The translations under genes and the position numbers were made by a program. From positions 2,976,001-3,040,000 of the forward strand of contig NZ_CP061739.1 of the NCBI RefSeq assembly GCF_014770435.1: DNA of 64,000 nucleotides, in the 5' to 3' direction. Source of the DNA: Psychrobacter sp. 28M-43. Lineage in GTDB: Bacteria > Pseudomonadota > Gammaproteobacteria > Pseudomonadales > Moraxellaceae. The notes beneath the pieces were generated by a model, which searched no databases, was not told the DNA's origin, and saw only the letters and a list, made by a program, of their open reading frames with translations. This document shows positions 46,394-64,000 of the stretch, one piece after another (the stretch's first letter is position 1; every line of letters begins with the position of its first letter).

Positions 46394-48280
46394 TTAAGAA
46401 ATATCGGCCAAATCACCTTTGCTCTCAAGCCACGACTTGCGATCAGAGGCACGCTTCTTAGCCAGTAGCATATCCATCACGCTATTGGTCAGTACCATGT
46501 CATCCATATCTAACTGTACTAAGCGGCGTGTATCACGGCTCATCGTCGTCTCACGTAGTTGCTCAGCGCTCATTTCACCAAGTCCTTTAAAACGTGTAAT
46601 CTGGGCTTTTTTATTACCCGGTACGTTAGCCAAGATATGTGCAAGCTCCGGCTCATCCAATGCATAATGAACTTCTTTACCCACATCCACTCGGTACAAT
46701 GGCGGCATGGCCACAAATAAATGACCCGCATCCACTAGCGCAGGGAAGTGCTTCACAAACAAAGCGCAGATCAATGTCGCAATGTGCAGTCCATCAGAGT
46801 CAGCATCCGCTAAGATACATATCTTGTCGTAACGCAGCTCGGACAAATCATCAGAGGCAGGATCGACACCGATAGCTATGGCAATATCATGAATCTCTTG
46901 ACTTGATAACACCGTATCTGATGATACTTCCCATGTATTTAGGATTTTACCGCGCAGAGGTAATATCGCCTGATAATGACGATCTCTTGCTTGCTTAGCA
47001 CTACCACCTGCAGAGTCACCCTCTACTAAGAATAGCTCGGCACCATCACGCAAATCACCACGGCAGTCTGCCAATTTACCAGGCAATGCTGGTCCCTGAG
47101 TAATCTTTTTACGAGCGACTTTTTTGGCAGATTTTAGACGACGACCTGCTTTATTAATCGCCAATTCAGCGATTTGCGTGCCCATTTCCGCATGTTGGTT
47201 TAACCATAGGCTAAAGGCATCTTTTGCCAACGTCTGTACAGCGCCCGCCGCTTCGCGACTAGATAAGCGCTCTTTGGTCTGTCCAGAAAACTGTGGCTCA
47301 GAGAACTTCAGAGACAGGATATAATTCACCCCATCCCAGACATCTTCTGCGGTTAGCTTCACACTACGTGGTAGCAAATTATGAATATCACAGAACTCAC
47401 GCAGAGCTTCTAAAATTCCCGTACGTAGACCATTGACGTGCGTACCGCCCTGAGCTGTGGGAATCAGGTTCACATAGCTTTCTTGAATCGGCGTACCACC
47501 ATCAGGCAACCAAGACAAGGCAAAGGTAATAGCCGCTCGTTCGCCCGCTTTCGCATCGTAATTATAATAAAACGGCGCTTCAGGCAATGTTTCCAAACCA
47601 TCTAGTTGTTCGCTTAGATACTCGACTACCCCATCCGTAAACTGCCAAACGACTTTTTCATCATTGATATCGTCAGTAAACTCAATCGTCAGTCCAGCGG
47701 CCAAAACAGCCTTTGCTTTTAAATTATGCTTGAGCTGTTTTACATTAAGTTTAGGTGTATCAAAAAAACTACCATCCGCCCAAAAATGTACTCTGGTGCC
47801 ACGTTTGCGTTTGTTTGAGCTGACTGCTTCTGTTAATGGCGTAACTGGTGCACCATTTTCAAACGCCATATCAAACTGTGTGCTATCACGCCATACCGTA
47901 ACCTCAACGCGAGTTGATAGCGCATTGACAACAGAGATACCTACACCATGCAGACCACCTGACACTTCATAATTAGAAGTCGAAAACTTTCCACCTGCAT
48001 GCAAGCGGGTCAAAATCAGCTCAATACCAGATTGACCAAACTCAGGGTGAATATCAGTTGGCATACCGCGCCCATCATCTTCGACAGACAACGATCCATC
48101 ACTATGCAATTGCACCTTGATGGTTTTAGCATAACCAGCTAACGCTTCATCAACTGAGTTATCAATGACCTCTTGCGCCAGATGATTCGGGCGCGTGGTG
48201 TCGGTATACATACCCGGACGACGACGGACTGGCTCAAGACCTTCTAAAACTTCTAACGATTGCGCATTATATTGACTCAC
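46394..48280 (-). CDS. parE: DNA topoisomerase IV subunit B (ParE)
   Basis: ParE is the ATPase subunit of topoisomerase IV, which with ParC unlinks replicated chromosomes. The GHKL ATPase is marked by VIDNSVDEALAGY near residue 45, DDGRGMP and GGLHGVGISVVNAL. The TOPRIM domain shows LVEGDSAGGSAKQARDR (about 415) and ADADSDGLHI. MYTDTTRPNHL near the N terminus and the 628-residue length without the GyrB insert favour ParE over GyrB. The yqiA-type esterase lies just upstream on the same strand, the same order as in E. coli. parC is not in the window. Confidence 0.96.
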   Translation of the reverse strand: MSQYNAQSLEVLEGLEPVRRRPGMYTDTTRPNHLAQEVIDNSVDEALAGYAKTIKVQLHSDGSLSVEDDGRGMPTDIHPEFGQSGIELILTRLHAGGKFSTSNYEVSGGLHGVGISVVNALSTRVEVTVWRDSTQFDMAFENGAPVTPLTEAVSSNKRKRGTRVHFWADGSFFDTPKLNVKQLKHNLKAKAVLAAGLTIEFTDDINDEKVVWQFTDGVVEYLSEQLDGLETLPEAPFYYNYDAKAGERAAITFALSWLPDGGTPIQESYVNLIPTAQGGTHVNGLRTGILEALREFCDIHNLLPRSVKLTAEDVWDGVNYILSLKFSEPQFSGQTKERLSSREAAGAVQTLAKDAFSLWLNQHAEMGTQIAELAINKAGRRLKSAKKVARKKITQGPALPGKLADCRGDLRDGAELFLVEGDSAGGSAKQARDRHYQAILPLRGKILNTWEVSSDTVLSSQEIHDIAIAIGVDPASDDLSELRYDKICILADADSDGLHIATLICALFVKHFPALVDAGHLFVAMPPLYRVDVGKEVHYALDEPELAHILANVPGNKKAQITRFKGLGEMSAEQLRETTMSRDTRRLVQLDMDDMVLTNSVMDMLLAKKRASDRKSWLESKGDLADIS

Positions 48281-48390
48281 AAATGCATCCTTAACTGTTC
48301 GCGTGCGTTTAATTCTATTAAACCATTATAACGAAAAATAGCGACGTTAACGTTAATACTCCATCGCTTACGTCATATAATGTCGTCTAT

Positions 48391-49059
48391 TTAGGCTTGT
48401 ACTAAATTCTGTAAGATATTCATCACCATCGGTAGCTGATCATTAAAATCACTGAAGCGATGATCGCCACCCTCTTGCACCGTTACCGATGCGCCATGAC
48501 TTTGATAAAAATCTCTAGACAGTTCAGAATTTAACAGCTCGTCGCTTTCTTTTAGCAGCACAGCAACTTTATCGGGATAATTTACTGATAACAGCTGATT
48601 ATCTGCAAACCACTGTAAATCTACAGGCGTAATACTCCAGCCGCCCGCTGTCGTATGCAGAACTTTGCTAGTAGATGACTCATTTAAATTATCTTGACTT
48701 GATACTGATTGATTAGAGAAACGCTGTAAAGTGATATGGGGCTGCGTACTAGGATTGAGCAGTAAAACTGGGCAACCTATCTGATTGCTTATCAAAGTAG
48801 AAAAATACCCACCTAGCGAGCTACCGATTAATACCGTATTTGATAACTCAGTCTGCTTATCTGCTGATTTTCTATCTGCACTATTATTTAGTGCTTTGAT
48901 TAAAGACAGTAATTGCTCACACACTTGAGCAGGGGTTTTATTTAAATCAGGACGCAGCACATTAATATCAGGATGATGAAGCTGGCAATATTTTTCTAAC
49001 AACACCCCTTTAGTCGAGTTGGCATCACTGTCCAATCCATGGATATAAATCAAGTTCAC
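48391..49059 (-). CDS. YqiA-like alpha/beta-hydrolase (esterase)
   Basis: The 222-residue protein begins with a strand and oxyanion loop, LIYIHGLDSDANSTKG. It carries the nucleophile elbow GSSLGG with Ser81 and ends with GGDHRFSDF, which provides the catalytic His. This is the YqiA/YcfP family, which has esterase activity on short acyl esters in E. coli. A Ser/Asn-rich insert lies at about 115-135. parE follows 110 bp downstream, a neighbourhood conserved with E. coli yqiA-parE. The natural substrate is unknown. Confidence 0.87.
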   Translation of the reverse strand: MNLIYIHGLDSDANSTKGVLLEKYCQLHHPDINVLRPDLNKTPAQVCEQLLSLIKALNNSADRKSADKQTELSNTVLIGSSLGGYFSTLISNQIGCPVLLLNPSTQPHITLQRFSNQSVSSQDNLNESSTSKVLHTTAGGWSITPVDLQWFADNQLLSVNYPDKVAVLLKESDELLNSELSRDFYQSHGASVTVQEGGDHRFSDFNDQLPMVMNILQNLVQA

Positions 49060-49246
49060 GTATCATCTCACTTATTAATTTTGTTATGATTATCTTATAA
49101 AGGCTATCAAAGCTAAGCATAGCACCCGCTAGACGGAAATAATAACAATAAAATGGCACACTATTAGTCAGTATTTGCGACATAATAATGTTGTACAGTG
49201 ATTTTATGCAGGTCAAAGGAATGACGGTAGTCATTATGGAGGAGTC

Positions 49247-49507
49247 ATGAATCAACAGTTTGAGCTGTTCGAGATTGCCAATCCATGTATTGGTCTTTGT
49301 CAAAGCAATAAGAAGGGTTATTGCTTTGGTTGCCTACGTAGTCGAACTGAGCGCCAGCTATGGCATGACATGACGACAGAGCAGCAACGCGAGGTGCTAA
49401 GGCTTATCGCAGGACGTAAGCTGCGTATAGAGCAAATGAGACAGCGTAAGGGCGAGCAGTTAGGATTTGATTTTGAAGAAGACGTTGAGATGGGTGAGTT
49501 GTTTTAG
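49247..49507 (+). CDS. DUF1289 (YdhL-type) small Cys-rich protein
   Basis: An 86-residue protein with the DUF1289 pattern: NPCIGLC then KGYCFGCLR, giving Cys14, Cys18, Cys26 and Cys29 as a likely metal-binding set. RTERQLWHDMTTEQQREVL follows. The C-terminal ~25 residues are acidic. GGAGG lies about 5 bp before the ATG. It is divergent from the yqiA-type gene. The role is not known. Confidence 0.88.
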   Translation: MNQQFELFEIANPCIGLCQSNKKGYCFGCLRSRTERQLWHDMTTEQQREVLRLIAGRKLRIEQMRQRKGEQLGFDFEEDVEMGELF

Positions 49508-49526
49508 GTTAGGCCAAATGTCATAT

Positions 49527-50363
49527 TTAGAAGTCATTATTACGCTCATTATAATCAACCTCTGCTGCGTTTATAAGTTCTTCCAATGAAGATACGTGCC
49601 AAACCTTGCCTAGGTCTGATTCCGCATTAACTCGACCAGAGTATATACCTAGAAATTCCCAAGTAGTATTACTAGACAGACTAGCACTGATACGTTTATC
49701 TTTTATTGATCGATGACCTGATGTCCTGAATGCAATGACAGGAGAACCAGACTGACCCTGTCTAGTCCTACAGTCAATTAAAAAAACAGGATTACTTTTT
49801 GTAATCAAACCAAGTTCCTGCGCTAAAAACCCAGTTGCCCAAATAGGCAGCTTTCCAGTTGTTGACATTCCAAAAGGAAAGCCTATTACACTTAAGGTTT
49901 CTGCTGGACTTACCACCATACCAACTCGATCTAAATCTAATTTGAGGTAATATGGCAATTTAAGTACATCACTGCCCCAGTTCAAATTCAAAGCTACGAT
50001 ATCAGCCTTTTCACCTAACTCCGGATGTTCGATCCAAAATGGAGTTTCATCTTCCCTGTATAATGGAAGCTTAACTTTGATCCAGTTGCCTACGTCATCT
50101 CCTGAACGGTGAAAATAAATAACAATATTATTAGGAACGCCTAGAGTTGCACTTAAGCATTTACCTGTTTCTTGATGCCTGCCAGTCACATTATGACGAT
50201 TAGTGACCAAAGCACAATGAGACTCTCTAGTATTTGAAATAAGAGTCGCTGTACCAGTACTTAATAACTGATCATTGAAGTACATTTCTATGAATAATGA
50301 CTTTAGCGATGGTAACTCAACATCTAAAGGATAGTTACCTTCCACCGCTTGTTTAGATTCCAT
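49527..50363 (-). CDS. Trypsin-like serine protease-fold protein without signal peptide
   Basis: The 278 residues show the chymotrypsin/Trypsin_2 triad: His57 in LVTNRHNV, Asp121 in KADIVAL and Ser205 in GQSGSPV. The strand-loop pattern around them is intact, so it may be active. No signal peptide, membrane helix or PDZ domain is present, which is unlike DegP/DegS and suggests a cytoplasmic protein. Start: ATG at 50363 with TAGGTG about 6 bp upstream; a GTG three codons earlier is less likely. It is AT-rich, has AT-rich flanks and sits between conserved core genes and the rRNA array, so recent acquisition is plausible. Stand-alone proteins of this type occur in accessory and defence-linked settings, but no partner gene is visible. 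Confidence 0.72.
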   Translation of the reverse strand: MESKQAVEGNYPLDVELPSLKSLFIEMYFNDQLLSTGTATLISNTRESHCALVTNRHNVTGRHQETGKCLSATLGVPNNIVIYFHRSGDDVGNWIKVKLPLYREDETPFWIEHPELGEKADIVALNLNWGSDVLKLPYYLKLDLDRVGMVVSPAETLSVIGFPFGMSTTGKLPIWATGFLAQELGLITKSNPVFLIDCRTRQGQSGSPVIAFRTSGHRSIKDKRISASLSSNTTWEFLGIYSGRVNAESDLGKVWHVSSLEELINAAEVDYNERNNDF

Positions 50364-50723
50364 TTTAAACACCTACAATGTTAATGATTATTGGTTTGAA
50401 TACTCATCAAGCGTCAAATATAGTCTAGATTTAATTTTACTCAAAGCTCACCAAATTATTGATTAAGACATATTCAAATTAATTATTTAGGCTAAATTCC
50501 GAACGATAAAATCTCGAAAACTGTATATCAATTTTTTTAGTTACTAATTATTATATTCAACATTATTTCCAGCGTCGGCTTGGTTTCTATGACCTAATCA
50601 TACTGTTAATTTTTTTTGATCTAACTTATTATGTGCATTAATTTTAGCTAAATCTGAAGCCGTATCATACATCGCTATAAAAATCCCTAATACCAGTCAT
50701 AGTATATTTTTTGTTTTCCACAA
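50364..50723. other. AT-rich spacer between the trypsin-like gene and the rRNA array
   Basis: About 360 bp, very AT-rich, contain no frame with coding character, no tRNA and no terminal repeats that would mark a mobile element. The promoter of the trypsin-like gene should be here (minus strand) but I cannot assign boxes. Confidence 0.5.
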
Positions 50724-50757
50724 AGAAAAGCCCCTTGATACATCAGTATCAAGGGGC
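50724..50757 (-). terminator. Terminator of the last rRNA operon (unique copy)
   Basis: GCCCCTTGATAC (50730-50741) pairs perfectly with GTATCAAGGGGC (50746-50757). On the minus strand it is followed by TTTTCTTTG. It differs in sequence from the terminator repeated at the internal junctions of the array. Confidence 0.9.
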
Positions 50758-50771
50758 AAATCAGAATAGAG

Positions 50772-50886
50772 AGCTGACGATGACCTACTCTCACATGGGC
50801 GAACCACACTACCATTGGCGCTACGATGTTTCACTTCTGAGTTCGGGAAGGGATCAGGTGGGGCCATCGCGCTATTGTCGTCAGCA
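50772..50886 (-). rRNA. rrf: 5S ribosomal RNA, copy A
   Basis: It is about 115 bases long. The terminal stem GCTGACGA (5' end) and TCGTCAGC (3' end) is complete, and the conserved CCGAACTCAGAAGTGAAAC core is present. It lies after the 23S gene, the standard position. Confidence 0.95.
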
Positions 50887-51072
50887 AAGGGGGTTAGATA
50901 TGAGTCTGTTATTGTTTTTATTGACATCAAGTTTGAGCTTGTTGTCGATCAACTTGTAACCTAACTGAATCAAGGTTAAAGGTGATATCGAAATATTCTT
51001 TCTTTATTCTATAGCCTGAGCTATACAAGATAGATTAATTAGACTTGTATACAAACCACTTGGGTGTTGTAT

Positions 51073-53926
<2,854 letters not shown>

Positions 53927-54273
53927 ATACAACCCCAAGTAGTCTTTCGACTTCTAAGTGTCATACAATCTAATTATGATAACGATATCACCTATGTTTA
54001 TACGCTTGATTCAGTTCTCTTTACTTTTTTTAATAACTCACCCCTGGGATAACAACTGATGTCGTTAAGAGGTGAGTTATTAAGGTTAAGAAGTGCGCGT
54101 GAACACGCTCTTCTTAACCCAGACTCATATCTATGTTTTTAAATAGTCTCTATGCTCTCGTCGAGTCACAGATTCTGTATAAAACAGAAAGAAGTAATCA
54201 TTAACAATCACTTATTTCTATTTAATACCTATTTATTTATTGGCATCTAAAGCTTACTTAACCGTCTTAGTAG
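53927..54273 (-). other. 23S leader in the rRNA internal spacer, copy A
   Basis: 347 bp between tRNA-Ala and 23S. It includes the 5' arm of the 23S processing stem (53920-53939 pairs with 51059-51079, with further pairing blocks 53983-53992 to 50981-50990 and 54005-54016 to 50963-50974). Two separate hairpins, 54031-54082 and 54084-54119, are also present. Confidence 0.75.
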
Positions 54274-54349
54274 TGGTGGAGCCAAACGGAGTCGAACCGT
54301 TGACCTCCTGCGTGCAAGGCAGGCGCTCTACCAACTGAGCTATGGCCCC
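54274..54349 (-). tRNA. tRNA-Ala (anticodon TGC), copy A
   Basis: The 76-base cloverleaf has an encoded CCA. The anticodon stem CCTGC/GCAGG encloses CTTGCAC, giving TGC. It is in the 16S-23S spacer, as in most gammaproteobacterial rrn operons. Confidence 0.97.
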
Positions 54350-54358
54350 ATTGTAAAA

Positions 54359-54435
54359 TGGTGGGTCTAGGTGGACTTGAACCACCGACCCCCGCGTTAT
54401 CAACACGGTGCTCTAACCAGCTGAGCTACAGACCC
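54359..54435 (-). tRNA. tRNA-Ile (anticodon GAT), copy A
   Basis: The 77-base cloverleaf has an encoded CCA. The acceptor arm GGGTCTG pairs with TAGACCC (one G-T), and the anticodon loop TTGATAA gives GAT. Nine bases separate it from tRNA-Ala. Confidence 0.97.
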
Positions 54436-54463
54436 TAATACGTTTGTTAAAAACGTAAGCTTA

Positions 54464-54481
54464 AACTAAAGAACAACTTGT
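54464..54481 (-). other. 3' arm of the 16S processing stem, copy A
   Basis: The 18 bases at 54464-54481 are perfectly complementary to 56250-56267 in the leader. In the precursor RNA they would enclose the 16S and form the RNase III substrate. Confidence 0.8.
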
Positions 54482-54510
54482 TGTGAATTCTTGCTGACCG
54501 AATGCGTCTA

Positions 54511-56049
<1,539 letters not shown>

Positions 56050-56249
56050 AATCTTGCTATGAAGCTCTTTAAAGAAGCTTCTAAACTTGGCTCATTTAAT
56101 CTGGCAAAATCGCTAAAAATTATGTTCGTAATGAATTAACTTTGAGTTTTTCTGCTGTCTTAAATGATAATTTTTATAGTTAATAATCTTCCCGAAAAGA
56201 AAAGATAGTCAACTTTATTTTTTAGCATTCTGAATCAGCAAAAATCCAC

Positions 56250-56267
56250 ACAAGTTGTTCTTTAGTT
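56250..56267 (-). other. 5' arm of the 16S processing stem, copy A
   Basis: The exact complement of 54464-54481. It lies about 200 bp upstream of the mature 16S 5' end and about 95 bp downstream of the P3 promoter. Confidence 0.8.
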
Positions 56268-56362
56268 ATGCTTTTAAATAATGTCTGACACTGTCGTCCA
56301 GTGCTAGTATTTCAAACTAAACAAGTCAGCCAATGTGGCTTATCCTATTTAGCGAGCTGACC

Positions 56363-56390
56363 ATCATATCATGTTTTAATAGTCTGTCAA
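56363..56390 (-). promoter_or_regulatory. rRNA promoter P3, copy A
   Basis: Minus strand TTGACA (56385-56390), 16-bp spacer, TATGAT (56363-56368). Confidence 0.8.
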
Positions 56391-56482
56391 CTTCTTTTTT
56401 TAATTTGTTTCAACAAGTTAACTGGGTTATTAATGTGTAATCTACACACTAGCTACTTCCAGCTCGTCTTGATGAGGTGCGT

Positions 56483-56510
56483 ATTATAGACGCTATATTT
56501 ATTTAGTCAA
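56483..56510 (-). promoter_or_regulatory. rRNA promoter P2, copy A
   Basis: Minus strand TTGACT (56505-56510), 16-bp spacer, TATAAT (56483-56488), followed by a GC-containing discriminator ACGCACC, typical of promoters under stringent control. Confidence 0.88.
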
Positions 56511-56584
56511 GAAGTATTTTCTATTTAATTTAAACAATCTACATCGTTCAAATCAGTAAACCACTTCCCTTTCGACTGGGTGGC

Positions 56585-56612
56585 ATTATACGCTTGTTTG
56601 AGTCTGGGTCAA
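56585..56612 (-). promoter_or_regulatory. rRNA promoter P1, copy A
   Basis: Minus strand TTGACC (56607-56612), 16-bp spacer, TATAAT (56585-56590), discriminator GCCACCC. An A/T-rich stretch just upstream (about 56620-56640) resembles an UP element. The next operon's terminator ends only about 85 bp upstream. Confidence 0.88.
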
Positions 56613-56694
56613 GGTTAATTGCGCTTTTTTTATAATTATTTTACTGAACGAGATTAGTGGCTATTGATCGAAGAATCCGCCATCAAACCGCGCA

Positions 56695-56732
56695 CAAAGA
56701 AAAGCCCCCATTGCGTTAGCAAAGGGGGCTTT
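56695..56732 (-). terminator. Terminator of rRNA operon B
   Basis: GCCCCCATTGC (56704-56714) pairs with GCAAAGGGGGC (56719-56729) with one A-A mismatch. On the minus strand it is followed by TTTTCTTTG. Confidence 0.88.
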
Positions 56733-56745
56733 ATCTAGAATAGAG

Positions 56746-56860
56746 AGCTGACGATGACCTACTCTCACATGGGCGAACCACACTACCATTGGCGCTACGA
56801 TGTTTCACTTCTGAGTTCGGGAAGGGATCAGGTGGGGCCATCGCGCTATTGTCGTCAGCA
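56746..56860 (-). rRNA. rrf: 5S ribosomal RNA, copy B
   Basis: Same sequence as the copy at 50772-50886, shifted by 5,974 bp. Confidence 0.95.
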
Positions 56861-57046
56861 AAGGGGGTTAGATATGAGTCTGTTATTGTTTTTATTGACA
56901 TCAAGTTTGAGCTTGTTGTCGATCAACTTGTAACCTAACTGAATCAAGGTTAAAGGTGATATCGAAATATTCTTTCTTTATTCTATAGCCTGAGCTATAC
57001 AAGATAGATTAATTAGACTTGTATACAAACCACTTGGGTGTTGTAT

Positions 57047-59900
<2,854 letters not shown>

Positions 59901-60247
59901 ATACAACCCCAAGTAGTCTTTCGACTTCTAAGTGTCATACAATCTAATTATGATAACGATATCACCTATGTTTATACGCTTGATTCAGTTCTCTTTACTT
60001 TTTTTAATAACTCACCCCTGGGATAACAACTGATGTCGTTAAGAGGTGAGTTATTAAGGTTAAGAAGTGCGCGTGAACACGCTCTTCTTAACCCAGACTC
60101 ATATCTATGTTTTTAAATAGTCTCTATGCTCTCGTCGAGTCACAGATTCTGTATAAAACAGAAAGAAGTAATCATTAACAATCACTTATTTCTATTTAAT
60201 ACCTATTTATTTATTGGCATCTAAAGCTTACTTAACCGTCTTAGTAG
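59901..60247 (-). other. 23S leader in the rRNA internal spacer, copy B
   Basis: The same 347-bp spacer as 53927-54273, with the two hairpins at about 60005-60056 and 60058-60093. Confidence 0.75.
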
Positions 60248-60323
60248 TGGTGGAGCCAAACGGAGTCGAACCGTTGACCTCCTGCGTGCAAGGCAGGCGC
60301 TCTACCAACTGAGCTATGGCCCC
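60248..60323 (-). tRNA. tRNA-Ala (anticodon TGC), copy B
   Basis: Identical to the gene at 54274-54349. Confidence 0.97.
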
Positions 60324-60332
60324 ATTGTAAAA

Positions 60333-60409
60333 TGGTGGGTCTAGGTGGACTTGAACCACCGACCCCCGCGTTATCAACACGGTGCTCTAACCAGCTGAGC
60401 TACAGACCC
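60333..60409 (-). tRNA. tRNA-Ile (anticodon GAT), copy B
   Basis: Identical to the gene at 54359-54435. Confidence 0.97.
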
Positions 60410-60484
60410 TAATACGTTTGTTAAAAACGTAAGCTTAAACTAAAGAACAACTTGTTGTGAATTCTTGCTGACCGAATGCGTCTA

Positions 60485-62023
<1,539 letters not shown>

Positions 62024-62336
62024 AATCTTGCTATGAAGCTCTTTAAAGAAGCTTCTAAACTTGGCTCATTTAATCTGGCAAAATCGCTAAAAATTATGTT
62101 CGTAATGAATTAACTTTGAGTTTTTCTGCTGTCTTAAATGATAATTTTTATAGTTAATAATCTTCCCGAAAAGAAAAGATAGTCAACTTTATTTTTTAGC
62201 ATTCTGAATCAGCAAAAATCCACACAAGTTGTTCTTTAGTTATGCTTTTAAATAATGTCTGACACTGTCGTCCAGTGCTAGTATTTCAAACTAAACAAGT
62301 CAGCCAATGTGGCTTATCCTATTTAGCGAGCTGACC

Positions 62337-62586
62337 ATCATATCATGTTTTAATAGTCTGTCAACTTCTTTTTTTAATTTGTTTCAACAAGTTAACTGGG
62401 TTATTAATGTGTAATCTACACACTAGCTACTTCCAGCTCGTCTTGATGAGGTGCGTATTATAGACGCTATATTTATTTAGTCAAGAAGTATTTTCTATTT
62501 AATTTAAACAATCTACATCGTTCAAATCAGTAAACCACTTCCCTTTCGACTGGGTGGCATTATACGCTTGTTTGAGTCTGGGTCAA
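62337..62586 (-). promoter_or_regulatory. rRNA promoters P1-P3, copy B
   Basis: P3 at 62337-62364, P2 at 62457-62484 and P1 at 62559-62586 repeat the copy A boxes, all with 16-bp spacers. Confidence 0.87.
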
Positions 62587-62668
62587 GGTTAATTGCGCTT
62601 TTTTTATAATTATTTTACTGAACGAGATTAGTGGCTATTGATCGAAGAATCCGCCATCAAACCGCGCA

Positions 62669-62706
62669 CAAAGAAAAGCCCCCATTGCGTTAGCAAAGGG
62701 GGCTTT
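62669..62706 (-). terminator. Terminator of rRNA operon C
   Basis: Same hairpin as 56695-56732. It belongs to the operon that runs off the right edge. Confidence 0.88.
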
Positions 62707-62719
62707 ATCTAGAATAGAG

Positions 62720-62834
62720 AGCTGACGATGACCTACTCTCACATGGGCGAACCACACTACCATTGGCGCTACGATGTTTCACTTCTGAGTTCGGGAAGGG
62801 ATCAGGTGGGGCCATCGCGCTATTGTCGTCAGCA
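62720..62834 (-). rRNA. rrf: 5S ribosomal RNA, copy C
   Basis: Same sequence as copies A and B. Confidence 0.95.
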
Positions 62835-63020
62835 AAGGGGGTTAGATATGAGTCTGTTATTGTTTTTATTGACATCAAGTTTGAGCTTGTTGTCGATCAA
62901 CTTGTAACCTAACTGAATCAAGGTTAAAGGTGATATCGAAATATTCTTTCTTTATTCTATAGCCTGAGCTATACAAGATAGATTAATTAGACTTGTATAC
63001 AAACCACTTGGGTGTTGTAT

Positions 63021-64000
<980 letters not shown>

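Noticed and set aside
49025..49303. 92-codon minus-strand frame upstream of the yqiA-type gene
   Set aside because: It overlaps the yqiA start and the DUF1289 gene on the opposite strand, both well supported.
49527..50363. Trypsin-like gene as part of a defence operon
   Set aside because: No partner gene (nuclease, NTPase, TIR or STAND protein) is adjacent; the neighbours are core genes and rRNA, so I kept it as a single gene of interest only.

Overview
The window looks like chromosomal DNA of a gammaproteobacterium of the Moraxellaceae, most likely Psychrobacter. I infer this from protein character (housekeeping enzymes of Moraxellaceae type carrying extra Ser/Ala/Lys/Asp-rich tails and inserts), from moderate base composition and from gene order (rsmH-ftsL-ftsI-murE beside gltX; ribH-nusB-thiL-pgpA; glmU-glmS). 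I see no plasmid, phage, insertion sequence or CRISPR array.

Layout. 1-4767 (minus strand): start of the division and cell-wall cluster, rsmH, ftsL, ftsI and the 5' part of murE. 4925-8182 (plus): gltX, two small proteins of unknown role, then tRNA-Ala(GGC) and tRNA-Glu(TTC) behind a near-consensus promoter. 8375-17345: a LysE/RhtB exporter, aconitase acnA, a DUF3025 protein, a YdjM-type membrane protein, a YchJ/SEC-C protein, and a minus-strand set made of homoserine kinase, a DUF2007 protein and a YafJ-type amidotransferase. 17531-25298 (plus): hisF, the riboflavin/thiamine/phospholipid group ribH-nusB-thiL-pgpA, then glmU and glmS, which make UDP-GlcNAc for the wall genes at the left edge. 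25604-33062 (minus): zinc alcohol dehydrogenase, a DMT exporter with its probable AraC regulator, and an RND pump with its adaptor. 33587-50363: recG, a patatin lipoprotein, a secreted DUF11-like protein, argA, an FKBP lipoprotein, a TM-helix-repeat channel protein, a large unknown protein, an SDR enzyme, a PlsC-like acyltransferase, parE, a YqiA-like esterase, a DUF1289 protein and a trypsin-like protein.

50724-64000 holds the most striking structure: a head-to-tail array of ribosomal RNA operons on the minus strand. A 5,974-bp unit (16S, tRNA-Ile(GAT), tRNA-Ala(TGC), 23S, 5S, plus promoters and terminator) is present twice in full and a third time in part, running off the right edge. Every stretch I compared between copies was identical, spacers included. 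Each unit has three sigma-70 promoters, all with 16-bp spacers, and inverted repeats that would form the 16S and 23S processing stems. The last operon ends in a terminator unrelated to the one repeated at the internal junctions.

Most of the remaining content is ordinary housekeeping. The points worth a second look are the rRNA array, the trypsin-like protein at its border, a candidate AraC operator, unusual extensions on several core enzymes (FtsI, RsmH, NusB, RecG, AcnA, ThrB) and a few very young small tandem duplications. I did not find a convincing new multi-gene system.
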